Below the pieces are notes generated by a model, which saw nothing but the letters and a program-made list of their open reading frames with translations, did no database searches and was not told the origin of the DNA. A stretch of 64,000 nt of DNA from Cellulomonas uda (GTDB lineage: Bacteria > Actinomycetota > Actinomycetes > Actinomycetales > Cellulomonadaceae): NCBI RefSeq assembly GCF_006538705.1, contig NZ_BJLP01000018.1, positions 1 to 64,000 of the forward strand, given 5' to 3'. This document shows, piece by piece, positions 26,429 to 35,746 of the stretch. A program made the position numbers and the translations under genes. Within the stretch, counting starts at the first letter, position 1. Each line of letters starts with the position of its first letter.

Positions 26429-27191
26429 CCGTCAGCGCTCGCACGGGCGTCGCGACGAGGGCCGCGGTGGCGGCCGACGGCTCGACACCCAGCTCGGCGT
26501 GCAGCAGCGCGCGGCACGCCGCGAACGCCCGCCGCGCCTCGGCGACGTTGCCCTCCGCGAGGTGCACCGCGATCACGGTGCGGTGCGCGCTCTCGCGCAG
26601 CGGGTCGGCGCGCAGCGCGGTGAGCGCCAGGTCGACCGCCGCCGCGAACCGGTCCCGCCCGGCGAGCGTGCGCGCGACGGCCTCGAGCAGGTGCAGCCGC
26701 AGCTGCCGGACCCGCTCGCGGTCCTCCGCGACCCACTCGTCGTCCCAGTCGGGCAGCAGGTCCGCGTCCGCGAGCCGCGGCAGGTCCGCGACGTCGTCGG
26801 CGCTGTCCTGCGCGCGCAGCGCGCGCTGCGCGACGTCCCGCACGTCCACCGACACCCCGGGCCCGAGCTCCAGCCAGCCGCGCTCCACGCGCAGCACCTG
26901 CGGCGCGACCGCGCCGACGCGCCACAGCGCGGTCCGCAGGTTCGCGCCCGCGCGCCGGTCGGCCACCGCGGGCCACAGCGTCCCCGCCGCCCGCGCGCGC
27001 GGCACCGCGCCGCGCAGGCACACGAGCGCCACGACCCGCCGGCACGACGTCCCGAGCTCGACCGAGCGACCCGCCACCTGCAGCCGGAAGTCGCCCAGGA
27101 GCGTCACGTGCGCCTGCGCGCCCCGCTCGACCGACGCGGCACCGGGTACCCCCGCCGCGTCCGACGCCGTCTCCCCCGCACGGGATGACAT
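26421..27191 (-). CDS. SARP-type regulator (winged helix plus BTAD)
   Basis: A 256-residue regulator of the AfsR/DnrI/RedD type. An N-terminal OmpR-like winged helix (about 28-115: VTLLGDFRLQVAGRSVELG, then CRRVVALVCLRG and LRTALWRVG) is followed by a bacterial transcriptional activation domain of TPR-like helices (about 125-245), including ALRADPLRESAHRTVIAVHL and the AELGVEPS ending. SARPs activate nearby secondary functions, so this one may control the convergent contractile cluster. The 3' ends overlap by 8 bases. The ATG at 27191 is the chosen start; GTG at 27242 is an alternative. Confidence 0.75.
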   Translation of the reverse strand: MSSRAGETASDAAGVPGAASVERGAQAHVTLLGDFRLQVAGRSVELGTSCRRVVALVCLRGAVPRARAAGTLWPAVADRRAGANLRTALWRVGAVAPQVLRVERGWLELGPGVSVDVRDVAQRALRAQDSADDVADLPRLADADLLPDWDDEWVAEDRERVRQLRLHLLEAVARTLAGRDRFAAAVDLALTALRADPLRESAHRTVIAVHLAEGNVAEARRAFAACRALLHAELGVEPSAATAALVATPVRALTVS

Positions 27192-27364
27192 CGCCCGTCG
27201 CCGCCCGTCACCGACCGGCCGCCGCGGGCCGGCCACGCTCACCCGACATCGTCGTCACCGCGCCCCTCCGCAGGTTCGACCGCCATGGTCGTCGGGAAGG
27301 AGCGCGCGGCACCGCGCCCAGATACCCCTGGCGCGCCACGGGCACCGGGGGTGCGCCGCGCCCG

Positions 27365-30300
27365 TCAGCCGTAGAACACGCGCTCGACCACGGCCCGCGC
27401 CCGCCGGGCGGTCCGCAGGTACGTCTCCTCGAGCTCGCCACCCGAGCCGGGCGGCATCCCGATCACGCGCGCGAGCCCCGCGAGCGTGTGGTGGTCGTGC
27501 GGCAGCACGTCCGTGTGCGCACCCTCCGCGCGCCCCGTCCACAGCACGTTCGCGTCCCGCAGCCGCGACGCGAGCTCCCACGCCTGCACCAGCACCGGCA
27601 GGTCGTCGTCCTCGAGCAGCCCCGCCTCGTGCGCGGCGGCGAGCGCGTCGAGCGTGCTCGTCGTGCGCAGTCCCGGCACGGCGTGGGCGTGCTGCAGCTG
27701 CAGCAGCTGCGCGGTCCACTCCACGTCCGCGATCCCGCCGCGCCCGAGCTTGAGGTGCCGGGCCGGGTCCTGACCGCGCGGCAGCCGCTCGGCCTCGACG
27801 CGCGCCTTGATCCGGCGCACCTCGCGCACCGCCGCCGGGTCGAGGCCGTCGGCCGGGTAGCGCAGCGGGTCGACGAGCGCGACGAACCGCTCGCCCAGCT
27901 CGCAGTCGCCCGCCACGGGACGCGCGCGCAGCAGCGCCTGGCTCTCCCACGGCGACGACCAGCGGCCGTAGTACTCCACGAACGCGTCGAACGACCGCGC
28001 GAGGGGCCCGTTGCGACCCTCGGGGCGCAGGTCCGCGTCGACCGGCAGCGGCGGCTCGGCGCCCACCGCACCGAGCAGCTGACGCATCGCGGTGGCCACC
28101 GCGACCGCGAACGCCTGGGCCTCGCGCGGGTCCGCGCCCGGGACCGGGTCGTGCACGAACAGCACGTCCGCGTCCGAGGCGTACCCCATCTCCCCGCCCC
28201 CGAGCCGGCCCATCGCGACGACGAGCATGCGCGTCGGGTCCTGCGCGAGCCCGCGCGCCTCGCGGACCTCCCACCGCGCCACGCGCAGCGCACCCGCGAG
28301 GACGACGTCGGCGGCGACCGTCATGCTCTGCGCGGCCCGGAAGCCCGTCACGACGCCCAGCACGTCCGCGACCGCGGTCCGGGCGAGCTCGCGGCGACGC
28401 AAGCCCCGCAGCAGCGTGACCGCCGGCACGGGCTCGTCCGCGCGCGTGAGCATCGCGTCCGCCTCGGCGGCGAGGCGCTCGCGCGTGCGCGGCTCGAGCT
28501 CGTCGTCGTCCGCGAGCCACGGCACCGACTCGGGCGAGCGCATGAGCGCGTCCGCGACGTACCGCGACGTCGACAGCGCGCGCGCGAGCCGCTGCGCGGC
28601 CGTGCCCGAGTCGCGCAGCAGCTTGAGGTACCAGTGCGTGCGCCCGAGCGCGTCGGACAACCGGCGGAACGCCAGCAGGCCGCCGTCCGGGTCGGGCCCG
28701 TCCGCGAACCAGCCGAGCATCACCGGCAGGAGCTGGCGCTGGATCGACGCGCGGCGCGAGACACCCTCGGTGAGCGCCGCGATGTGCCGGACCGCGCCCG
28801 CCGGGTCGCGGTAGCCGATCGCCGCGAGCCGGGCCTTGGCGGCGTCCGGCGCGAGGCTCGCCTCCTCGTCGGACAGGCGCGCGGTCGCGGGCAGCAGCGG
28901 GCGGTAGAACAGCTCCTCGTGCAGGTGCCGCACGTCGCGCCGCACCTGCCGCCACCGCTCGAGCAGACCCTCGGCGCCCTCCGCGCGCATCCCGACCGAC
29001 CGCGCGAGCCGGCGCAGGTCGGCGTCCGCGGTCGGCAGCAGGTGCGTGCGCCGCAGCCGGTGCAGCTGGATGCGGTGCTCGAGCAGGCGCAGGAACCGGT
29101 AGCAGACCGCGAGCCGCGCGGCGTGGTCCCGGCCCACGTACCCGGCGGCCGCGAGCGCCCCGAGCGCGGTGAGCGTGCTGCCCGAGCGGATCTCGTCGTC
29201 GGAGCGGCCGTGCACCAGCTGCAGCAGCTGGACCGTGAACTCCACGTCCCGCAGGCCGCCGCGCCCGAGCTTGAGCTGGCGGTCCGCCTCCGCGGCCGGG
29301 ATGTTGTCCTCGACCCTGCGGCGCATGCGCTGCGAGTCCTCGACGAAGTGCTCGCGCTGCACCGCGGACCACACGAACGGCTGGGTCATCTCCACGTACG
29401 CGCGCCCGAGGTCCCGGTCGCCCGCGAGCGGACGCGCCTTGAGCAACGCCTGGAACTCCCACGTCTTGGCCCAGCGCTCGTAGTACGCGCGGTGGCTCGC
29501 GAGCGTGCGGACCAGCGGGCCGTCCTTGCCCTCGGGCCGCAGCGCCGCGTCCACCGGCCACAGCGCGGGCTCACCCGACGGTGTCGCGCACGCGCGCGCC
29601 AGACCCGTCGCCAGCCGCGTGCCCGTGGCCAGCGCGTCCGCCTCGCTGACGCCCGCGCCCTCGTCGGGCTCGCACACGTACACGACGTCCACGTCGGAGA
29701 CGTAGTTGAGCTCGCGGCCGCCGGCCTTGCCCATCCCGATCACCGCGAGCCGCACGCCCGCGCCGTGGTCAGGCAGGTCGGCGCGCGCCAGCGCGAGCGC
29801 CGCCTCCAGCGCGGCCGACGCGAGGTCCGCGAGCGCCGCGGCGACCCCCGGCATCCGGTTCAGCGGGTCGACGACCGTGAGGTCCGTCGCGGCGATGCGC
29901 AGCAGCCGTGTGCGGTACGCGCGCCGCATCGCGTCCACGCCCGCGGTGCCGACGAGCGTCGCGACCGGCACCGCCGCGTCGGGGTCCGCGCCCACGGCCG
30001 CGAGCAGCTCCGCTCGCACCTGCGCCACCGGGACGCCCGTGCCCGGGGTCGGGTCGGCCAGCACGCGCAGGTTCGCCGGGTGCGCGCCGAGCGTGTCGCC
30101 CAGCGCCACCGAGGCCCCGAGCACGGCGAGCAGCCGCTGACGCCGTTCGTCGTCGTGCGTGAGCACGTCCCTGAGCAGAGCGCTCAGCTCCGCGTCCGGA
30201 CGGACGACGCCGGCGAGCTTCGCCAACGCGAGCAGGGCCGCGTCCGGGTCGGCGACCTCCGCGAGCGGCCCGACGAGCACCTCCGTCGCGTCGGGCAGCA

Positions 30301-30412
30301 CCTCGAGCAGCGCGGCGTCCTCGAGCAGGCGCTGCGCGCGCGGGACGTCGTCGACCCCGGCCCGCGTGAGCCGGCCCGCCAGCGACGTGCCGCGCTCGCT
30401 CCGGTCGCTCAT
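27365..30412 (-). CDS. glnE: Glutamine synthetase adenylyltransferase/deadenylase
   Basis: A 1015-residue bifunctional enzyme that attaches or removes AMP on glutamine synthetase in response to nitrogen status. Both nucleotidyltransferase halves are visible: the first near residue 225 with MGKAGGRELNYVSDVDVVYV, and the second near 730 with AMGRLGGGEMGYASDADVLF. Each is followed by its GlnE helical domain (DNIPAAEADRQLKLGRGGLR; DPARHLKLGRGGIADVEWTA). The length fits actinobacterial GlnE. The start at 30412 is 5 bases after glnA2's stop, so the two form an operon, as in Mycobacterium. Confidence 0.95.
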   Translation of the reverse strand: MSDRSERGTSLAGRLTRAGVDDVPRAQRLLEDAALLEVLPDATEVLVGPLAEVADPDAALLALAKLAGVVRPDAELSALLRDVLTHDDERRQRLLAVLGASVALGDTLGAHPANLRVLADPTPGTGVPVAQVRAELLAAVGADPDAAVPVATLVGTAGVDAMRRAYRTRLLRIAATDLTVVDPLNRMPGVAAALADLASAALEAALALARADLPDHGAGVRLAVIGMGKAGGRELNYVSDVDVVYVCEPDEGAGVSEADALATGTRLATGLARACATPSGEPALWPVDAALRPEGKDGPLVRTLASHRAYYERWAKTWEFQALLKARPLAGDRDLGRAYVEMTQPFVWSAVQREHFVEDSQRMRRRVEDNIPAAEADRQLKLGRGGLRDVEFTVQLLQLVHGRSDDEIRSGSTLTALGALAAAGYVGRDHAARLAVCYRFLRLLEHRIQLHRLRRTHLLPTADADLRRLARSVGMRAEGAEGLLERWRQVRRDVRHLHEELFYRPLLPATARLSDEEASLAPDAAKARLAAIGYRDPAGAVRHIAALTEGVSRRASIQRQLLPVMLGWFADGPDPDGGLLAFRRLSDALGRTHWYLKLLRDSGTAAQRLARALSTSRYVADALMRSPESVPWLADDDELEPRTRERLAAEADAMLTRADEPVPAVTLLRGLRRRELARTAVADVLGVVTGFRAAQSMTVAADVVLAGALRVARWEVREARGLAQDPTRMLVVAMGRLGGGEMGYASDADVLFVHDPVPGADPREAQAFAVAVATAMRQLLGAVGAEPPLPVDADLRPEGRNGPLARSFDAFVEYYGRWSSPWESQALLRARPVAGDCELGERFVALVDPLRYPADGLDPAAVREVRRIKARVEAERLPRGQDPARHLKLGRGGIADVEWTAQLLQLQHAHAVPGLRTTSTLDALAAAHEAGLLEDDDLPVLVQAWELASRLRDANVLWTGRAEGAHTDVLPHDHHTLAGLARVIGMPPGSGGELEETYLRTARRARAVVERVFYG

Positions 30413-30417
30413 CGCGG

Positions 30418-31755
30418 TCACAGGACCGGCAGGAACCGCTTCAGCTCGTACGGGGTCACCTGCGAGCGGTACTCCTCCCACTCCTGGCGCTTGTTGCGCA
30501 GGAAGAAGTCGAACACGTGCTCACCGAGCGTCTCCGCGACCAGCTCGGAACGCTCCATGACCTCGATCGCCGCGTCGAGCGACGTGGGCAGCGGCTCGAT
30601 GCCGAGCGCACGGCGCTCCGCGTCGGTGAGCTCCCACACGTCGTCCTCGGCACCGTCGGGCATCTCGTAGCCCTCCTCGATGCCCTTGAGGCCCGCCGCG
30701 AGCAGGACCGCGAACGCCAGGTACGGGTTGGTGGCCGAGTCCACCGCGCGGTACTCCACGCGTGCCGAGTTGCCCTTGCCGGGCTTGTACATCGGGATGC
30801 GGACCAGCGCCGAGCGGTTGTTGTGGCCCCAGCAGATGTAGCTCGGCGCCTCGGAGCCGCCCCACAGGCGCTTGTACGAGTTCACGAACTGGTTGGTCAC
30901 CGCGGTGATCTCCGCCGCGTGCCTGAGCAGACCCGCGATGAAGCTGCGCGCGACCTTCGACTGCTCGAGGTGCGCACCCGGCTCGTGGAACGCGTTGCGG
31001 TCCCCCTCGAACAGCGACAGGTGCGTGTGCATGCCCGAGCCCGGCTTGTCGGCCAGCGGCTTGGGCATGAAGCTCGCGAACACGCCCTGCTCCAGCGCGA
31101 CCTCCTTGACGACCTGGCGGAACGTCATGATGTTGTCCGCGGTCGTCAGCGCGTCGGCGTAGCGCAGGTCGATCTCGTTCTGGCCCGGGCCGGCCTCGTG
31201 GTGCGAGAACTCCACCGAGATGCCCATGGACTCGAGCATCGTGATCGCCGCACGGCGGAAGTCGTGCGCGGTGCCGCGCGGCACGTGGTCGAAGTAGCCG
31301 CCCTGGTCCACCGGGACCAGCGGCTGCGACGGGTCGGCCGGCGCGTCGAACAGGTAGAACTCGACCTCGGGGTGCGTGTAGAACGTGAACCCCTTGTCGC
31401 TCGCCCGGCTCAGCGCACGCTTGAGCACGTTGCGCGAGTCCGCGAGGCTCGGCTCGCCCTCGGGCGTGAGCAGGTCGCAGAACATCCGCGCGGTGCCGTG
31501 CCGCTCACCGCGCCACGGCAGGACCTGGAACGTGGACGGGTCGGGCCGGGCGATCATGTCGGCCTCGTACACGCGCGTCAGGCCCTCGATCGCGCTGCCG
31601 TCGAACCCGATGCCCTCGGAGAAGGCGGCCTCGAGCTCGGCCGGGGCCACCGCCACCGACTTCAGGATGCCGAGCACGTCGGTGAACCAGAGGCGGATGA
31701 AGCGGATGTCCCGCTCCTCGACCGTGCGGAGCACGAACTCCTGCTGCCTGTCCAT
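30418..31755 (-). CDS. glnA2: Glutamine synthetase, type I (GlnA2)
   Basis: A 445-residue class I glutamine synthetase. It begins MDRQQEFVLRTVEERDIRF, as GlnA2 proteins of actinobacteria do, and keeps the beta-grasp signature IGFDGSAIEG, the catalytic-domain motifs GSGMHTHLSL and NRSALVRIP, and RVEYRAVDSATNPYLAFAV. The adenylylation loop differs from GlnA1: where an NLY tyrosine stands there, this protein has EDDVWELTDAERR, with no tyrosine, so it should escape GlnE control. This is shown by the sequence but the functional effect is inferred. Start is ATG at 31755. Confidence 0.93.
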   Translation of the reverse strand: MDRQQEFVLRTVEERDIRFIRLWFTDVLGILKSVAVAPAELEAAFSEGIGFDGSAIEGLTRVYEADMIARPDPSTFQVLPWRGERHGTARMFCDLLTPEGEPSLADSRNVLKRALSRASDKGFTFYTHPEVEFYLFDAPADPSQPLVPVDQGGYFDHVPRGTAHDFRRAAITMLESMGISVEFSHHEAGPGQNEIDLRYADALTTADNIMTFRQVVKEVALEQGVFASFMPKPLADKPGSGMHTHLSLFEGDRNAFHEPGAHLEQSKVARSFIAGLLRHAAEITAVTNQFVNSYKRLWGGSEAPSYICWGHNNRSALVRIPMYKPGKGNSARVEYRAVDSATNPYLAFAVLLAAGLKGIEEGYEMPDGAEDDVWELTDAERRALGIEPLPTSLDAAIEVMERSELVAETLGEHVFDFFLRNKRQEWEEYRSQVTPYELKRFLPVL

Positions 31756-31887
31756 GGCGCATATCCTGCCCGATCCCGCGCCCCGCGCCGCCCCCATCCC
31801 ACCCACCGGCGCGCCCCCCCTTCCCGCCCCGGCCCGAGCTCGGGCCCCCGCCGACCGCACACCACTCACGCACCACCACCGACCCCG

Positions 31888-31968
31888 CACCGCCGAGTGC
31901 GCACGTACCGGCGCGAGCGCGCCCGCTCTGCGTGCGCAGTGGGGTCGGAACGTGCGCGGTCGGCGGTG
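31888..31968. promoter_or_regulatory. Long imperfect inverted repeat between glnA2 and nadE
   Basis: Two 23-bp arms (31888-31910 and 31946-31968) match at 20 of 23 positions as an inverted repeat, separated by 35 bases that hold a smaller repeat (CTGCG..CGCAG). The flanks are strongly C-rich on the left and G-rich on the right. It lies in the 270-base divergent gap, so it may be a shared operator or a cruciform structure. Confidence 0.5.
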
Positions 31969-32013
31969 GGTGAGGGTGGGCGTGGTGGGTGCGGTGGTGG
32001 GGGGCGTGCTGGG

Positions 32014-32019
32014 TAGGGT
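32014..32019 (+). promoter_or_regulatory. -10 box (TAGGGT) of nadE
   Basis: TAGGGT ends 6 nt before the GTG of nadE, so transcription should begin at or next to the start codon (leaderless mRNA). Confidence 0.55.
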
Positions 32020-32025
32020 CGGGGG

Positions 32026-33678
32026 GTGAGCCGGGTGAGGATCGCTGCAGCGCAGGTCGACACGTGCGTCGGGGACCTCGAGGGGAACGCGCGTCTGGTG
32101 CTCGAGTGGACCCGCCGCGCGGCGGACGCGGGCGCCGACCTCGTCGTCTTCCCCGAGATGACGCTCACCGGCTACCCCATCGAGGACCTCGCGCTGCGCG
32201 CGTCGTTCCGACGTGCCGCGGAGGCGACGCTCGACCGGCTCGCGCAGGACCTGGCCGCGGCCGGGCTCGGCGCGGTGGCGGTGCTCGTCGGGTCGGTCGG
32301 CGAGCGCACGAGCGCGACGGGCGTGCGGCGCCCGACGAACGACGCGGTCCTGCTGCGTGACGGTCGCGTCGAGACCCGGTACGCGAAGCACCATCTGCCC
32401 AACTACGGCGTGTTCGACGAGTTCCGCATCTTCACCTCGGGCGACGAGATCTGCGTCGTCGAGGTCGCGGGCCGCCGCCTGGGCGTGGTGATCTGCGAGG
32501 ACATCTGGCAGGACGGCGGTCCGGTGTCCCAGATGGACGCGAACGAGGTGGCCGCGCTCGTCGTGCTCAACGGCTCGCCGTTCGAGGAGGGCAAGGGGCA
32601 CGTGCGCGCGGAGCTCGCGGCCCGACGCGCCGCGGAGGTGGACGCCCCCGTCGTCTACGTCAACCTCGTCGGCGGCCAGGACGACCTGGTGTTCGACGGC
32701 GGGTCGTTCGTGGTGGACCGCGACGGGACGACGCTGGCGACCGCGCCGCAGTTCGTCGAGCACCTGCTCGTGTGGGACCTCGCCGACGAGGGCGAGCCGT
32801 CGCTGCCCGGCCCGCAGGTGCCACCGCTGGGCGCGGACGAGGAGACCTACCGCGCGGTGGTGCTGGGCCTGGCCGGCTACGTGCGCAAGAACGGCTTCCG
32901 CTCGGTGGTGCTGGGCGTCTCCGGCGGGATCGACTCGGCCCTGACCGCGGCGATCGCAGCGGACGCGATCGGCGGCGAGAACGTCGTCGGCGTCTCCATG
33001 CCGTCGTCGTTCTCGTCCCAGCACTCGAAGGACGACGCGGCGGACCTCGCCGCGCGCCTCGGCGCCGACTACCGCGTCCAGCCGATCGCGTCGATGGTGG
33101 ACGCGTTCCAGGAGCAGCTCGCGCTCGAGGGCGTCGCGGAGGAGAACCTGCAGGCGCGCGTGCGCGGCGTGATCCTCATGGCGATCTCCAACCGCGAGGG
33201 GCACCTCGTGATCGCACCGGGCAACAAGTCCGAGCTCGCGACCGGCTACGCGACGATCTACGACGCGGGCAGCATCGGCGGCTTCGCGCCCCTCAAGGAC
33301 GTCGACAAGTCGCGCGTGTGGGCGCTCGCGCGGTGGCGCAACGACCACGCGCTGGACCGGGGCGAGATCCCGCCCATCCCGGAGTCCTCGATCACCAAGC
33401 CGCCCAGCGCCGAGCTGCGGCCGGGCCAGACCGACCAGGACTCCCTGCCGCCGTACGACCTGCTCGACGAGGTGCTCGACGCGTACGTCGAGCACGCCGA
33501 GGGCCGTGCCGAGCTGCTGGCCCGCGGGTACGACGAGGCCGTCGTCGACCGGGTGCTGCAGCTGGTCGACCGCGCGGAGTGGAAGCGCCGTCAGTACCCG
33601 CTCGGCCCGAAGGTCACGGCCCTCGCGTTCGGCCGCGACCGCCGCCTGCCCGTGACCTCGCGGTGGCGCGAGCCCTGA
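32026..33678 (+). CDS. nadE: Glutamine-dependent NAD+ synthetase
   Basis: A 550-residue enzyme that makes NAD+ from nicotinic acid adenine dinucleotide, ATP and glutamine. The N-terminal nitrilase-fold glutaminase (1-270) shows the Glu-Lys-Cys triad elements: FPEMTLTGYP (Glu44), RYAKHHLPNYGVFDE and VICEDIWQDGG. The C-terminal synthetase has the P-loop SGGIDS (299-304), then ISNREGHLVIAPGNKSELAT and EIPPIPESSITKPPSAELRP. This is the short bacterial form (about 550 residues) rather than the 680-residue mycobacterial type. A leaderless start at GTG 32026 is likely, since there is no ribosome binding site. Confidence 0.95.
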   Translation: MSRVRIAAAQVDTCVGDLEGNARLVLEWTRRAADAGADLVVFPEMTLTGYPIEDLALRASFRRAAEATLDRLAQDLAAAGLGAVAVLVGSVGERTSATGVRRPTNDAVLLRDGRVETRYAKHHLPNYGVFDEFRIFTSGDEICVVEVAGRRLGVVICEDIWQDGGPVSQMDANEVAALVVLNGSPFEEGKGHVRAELAARRAAEVDAPVVYVNLVGGQDDLVFDGGSFVVDRDGTTLATAPQFVEHLLVWDLADEGEPSLPGPQVPPLGADEETYRAVVLGLAGYVRKNGFRSVVLGVSGGIDSALTAAIAADAIGGENVVGVSMPSSFSSQHSKDDAADLAARLGADYRVQPIASMVDAFQEQLALEGVAEENLQARVRGVILMAISNREGHLVIAPGNKSELATGYATIYDAGSIGGFAPLKDVDKSRVWALARWRNDHALDRGEIPPIPESSITKPPSAELRPGQTDQDSLPPYDLLDEVLDAYVEHAEGRAELLARGYDEAVVDRVLQLVDRAEWKRRQYPLGPKVTALAFGRDRRLPVTSRWREP

Positions 33679-33743
33679 CCGAGCAGCACCACCGACGCAG
33701 CACCACCGACCCCACGTCCGCGGGACGTACGAACGGAGCGACG

Positions 33744-34556
33744 ATGAGCGAGACCATCAAGCGCGTGCGGGTGCACCACCTGCGAGCGGCGAAGGAGCGC
33801 GGTGAGCGGCTCACGATGCTCACGGCGTACGACGCGGTCACCGCGCGGATCTTCGACGAGGCGGGCGTCGACATGCTGCTCGTCGGCGACTCCATCGGGA
33901 ACACGATGCACGGGCACGCCACCACGCTGCCCGTGACGATCGAGGACATGATCCCGCCGGCGCGGGCCGTCGCGGGCGCGGCCACGCGCGCCTTCGTCGT
34001 GGTGGACCTGCCGTTCGGCTCGTACGAGGCGGGCCCGCAGCAGGCGCTCGAGTCGGCGGTGCGGGTCATGAAGGCCACCGGCGCGGACGCGGTGAAGTTC
34101 GAGGGCGGCAAGCGCTCGGCGGCGCAGATCCGGGCGATCACGTCGGCGGGCATCCCCGTGGTCGGCCACCTGGGCTACACGCCGCAGTCCGAGAACCTGC
34201 TGGGCGGCCCGCGCGTCCAGGGCCGCGGCGACGTGGCCGCCGAGGAGCTGTCCGAGGACGCGCTCGCGGTCGCGGACGCCGGTGCGGTCGCGGTGGTCCT
34301 CGAGATGGTCCCGGCGCCGGTCGCGGCACGCATCACGGAGATCGTCGCGATCCCGACGATCGGCATCGGCGCGGGCGCGGAGTGCGACGGCCAGGTGCTG
34401 GTCTGGGTCGACATGGCGGGCATGGGCGACTGGTCGCCGCGGTTCGCCAAGCGGTTCGGCGAGGTCGGTGCCGCGCTGCGCGCCGCGGCGACGGCGTACG
34501 TCGACGAGGTCCGCTCGGGGTCCTTCCCCGACGCGGCGCACAGCTTCGAGAAGTGA
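33744..34556 (+). CDS. panB: 3-methyl-2-oxobutanoate hydroxymethyltransferase
   Basis: A 270-residue ketopantoate hydroxymethyltransferase, the first step of pantothenate and coenzyme A synthesis. Family motifs are intact: TMLTAYDAVTARIFDEAGVD, VGDSIGNTMHGHATTLPVT, KFEGGKRSAAQIRAITSAGI, VGHLGYTPQ and IPTIGIGAGAECDGQVLVW. It follows nadE after 65 bases and has its own GGAG ribosome binding site; the start is the ATG at 33744. A strong hairpin follows its stop. Confidence 0.95.
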   Translation: MSETIKRVRVHHLRAAKERGERLTMLTAYDAVTARIFDEAGVDMLLVGDSIGNTMHGHATTLPVTIEDMIPPARAVAGAATRAFVVVDLPFGSYEAGPQQALESAVRVMKATGADAVKFEGGKRSAAQIRAITSAGIPVVGHLGYTPQSENLLGGPRVQGRGDVAAEELSEDALAVADAGAVAVVLEMVPAPVAARITEIVAIPTIGIGAGAECDGQVLVWVDMAGMGDWSPRFAKRFGEVGAALRAAATAYVDEVRSGSFPDAAHSFEK

Positions 34557-34597
34557 GCGACCGGGGCCGCCCGCGCGGGAGCGGGCGGCCCGGTCGC
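34557..34597. terminator. Bidirectional terminator hairpin after panB
   Basis: A 17-bp GC-rich stem (34557-34574 with 34581-34597, one bulged G) and a 6-base loop directly after panB's stop. It can serve both panB and the convergent small gene. Confidence 0.65.
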
Positions 34598-34613
34598 GCG
34601 GCTCAGGGCGTCG

Positions 34614-34790
34614 TCAGCGGTCCGCCTCGTCCTGCGCGTCCCACGCGGCGGAGCGCGCCCGCGCCTGCTCGAGCGCGTGCTGCGCGGCGTCCCGCGTGGG
34701 GTACGGCCCCATGACCTTGCTCCAGTCGCTCTGCCGGCCCTCCTCGACCTGGCCGGTCTCGGTGTTGTACCAGTACTGGGTCTCGCTCAC
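34614..34790 (-). CDS. Small SPOR-like hypothetical protein, 58 residues
   Basis: A 58-residue protein starting with GTG at 34790 after an AAGGAG ribosome binding site. The sequence [20 protein letters not shown] is followed by [20 protein letters not shown]. The strand-turn-strand start ([11 protein letters not shown]) and the [14 protein letters not shown] element resemble one half of a SPOR domain ('GPF.t...A'), and related short proteins occur widely in actinobacteria. No membrane segment is present. It is divergent from map and convergent with panB. Cellular role unknown. Confidence 0.7.
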   Translation of the reverse strand: MSETQYWYNTETGQVEEGRQSDWSKVMGPYPTRDAAQHALEQARARSAAWDAQDEADR

Positions 34791-34869
34791 GTGCGCTCCT
34801 TCGCTCGTCGGTCCGCGTCTCTCGGGTCGCGCGTCGGCCCGGACCTGGGGCTTCGTCCGGCGTGGTCCG

Positions 34870-34875
34870 TAGACT
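34870..34875 (+). promoter_or_regulatory. -10 box (TAGACT) of map
   Basis: TAGACT ends 7 nt before the ATG of map, consistent with a leaderless transcript. Confidence 0.55.
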
Positions 34876-34882
34876 GCCAGGC

Positions 34883-35746
34883 ATGTCGCCCGTCCGCTCC
34901 CCGCTCGTCCCGGGGACGATCAGCCCTCGTCGTGCCGTCCCCGCCACCATCGCGCGCCCCGAGTACGTGGACAAGCCGGCGCCGACGCCGTACCGCGGAC
35001 CCGACGTGCTGGACGACGAGACGGTCGCGCGGGTCCGGGTCGCGGCGCGTCTCGCCGCGCAGGCGCTCGCCGAGGTCGGCGCGCACGTGCGGCCGGGTGT
35101 GACGACGGACGAGCTCGACCGCATCGGCCACGAGTTCCTGCTCGACCACGGTGCGTACCCCTCGACACTCGGCTACCGCGGCTTCCCCAAGTCGCTGTGC
35201 ACGAGCCTCAACGAGGTCGTCTGCCACGGCATCCCGGACTCCACGGTGGTGCAGGACGGCGACATCGTGAACGTCGACGTCACGGCGTACGTCGGCGGGG
35301 TGCACGGGGACAACAACGCGACGTTCCTCGCGGGAGACGTCGACGAGGAGTCGCGCCTGCTCGTCGAGCGCACGCGCGAGGCGCTGGAGCGCGCGATCAA
35401 GGCGGTCCGGCCGGGGCGCGAGATCAACGTCATCGGTCGCGTGATCGAGAAGTACGCAGCACGATTCGGGTACGGAGTCGTGCGCGACTACACCGGGCAC
35501 GGCGTGGGACCGGCGTTCCACACGGGCCTCGTGGTCCCGCACTACGACGCGGCACCGCAGTACGACACGGTCATCGAGCCCGGCATGGTGTTCACGATCG
35601 AGCCCATGCTCAACCTCGGCACGCCGGACTGGGTCATGTGGGACGACGACTGGACGGTCCTGACGGCCGACGGTCGTCGCTCCGCGCAGTTCGAGCACAC
35701 CCTGCTGGTCACGGACGACGGAGCGGAGATCCTGACACTGCCATGA
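34883..35746 (+). CDS. map: Methionine aminopeptidase, type I
   Basis: A 287-residue metalloenzyme that removes N-terminal methionine from new proteins, working after the deformylase encoded at 57605. It has the N-terminal linker of actinobacterial MapB proteins ([20 protein letters not shown]), then [20 protein letters not shown] (His115), [12 protein letters not shown] (Asp132), HGDNNATF (Asp143), [11 protein letters not shown] and MVFTIEPM, covering the dinuclear metal ligands. A leaderless start at 34883 fits the upstream TAGACT box. Its stop overlaps the ATG of ppgK (ATGA). Confidence 0.95.
   Translation: MSPVRSPLVPGTISPRRAVPATIARPEYVDKPAPTPYRGPDVLDDETVARVRVAARLAAQALAEVGAHVRPGVTTDELDRIGHEFLLDHGAYPSTLGYRGFPKSLCTSLNEVVCHGIPDSTVVQDGDIVNVDVTAYVGGVHGDNNATFLAGDVDEESRLLVERTREALERAIKAVRPGREINVIGRVIEKYAARFGYGVVRDYTGHGVGPAFHTGLVVPHYDAAPQYDTVIEPGMVFTIEPMLNLGTPDWVMWDDDWTVLTADGRRSAQFEHTLLVTDDGAEILTLP

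Noticed and set aside
26421-27242. GTG at 27242 as start of the SARP regulator
   Set aside because: It adds an Arg-rich segment unlike SARP N-termini and lacks a ribosome binding site; ATG at 27191 is preferred, though neither is proven.
27243-27364. Terminator for glnE between glnE and the SARP gene
   Set aside because: Only weak, short complementary stretches are present; no convincing stem.
32772-33743. Upstream-extended panB reading frame
   Set aside because: The extension lies inside nadE in another frame and is Arg-rich; panB starts at 33744 with a ribosome binding site and the family N-terminus.
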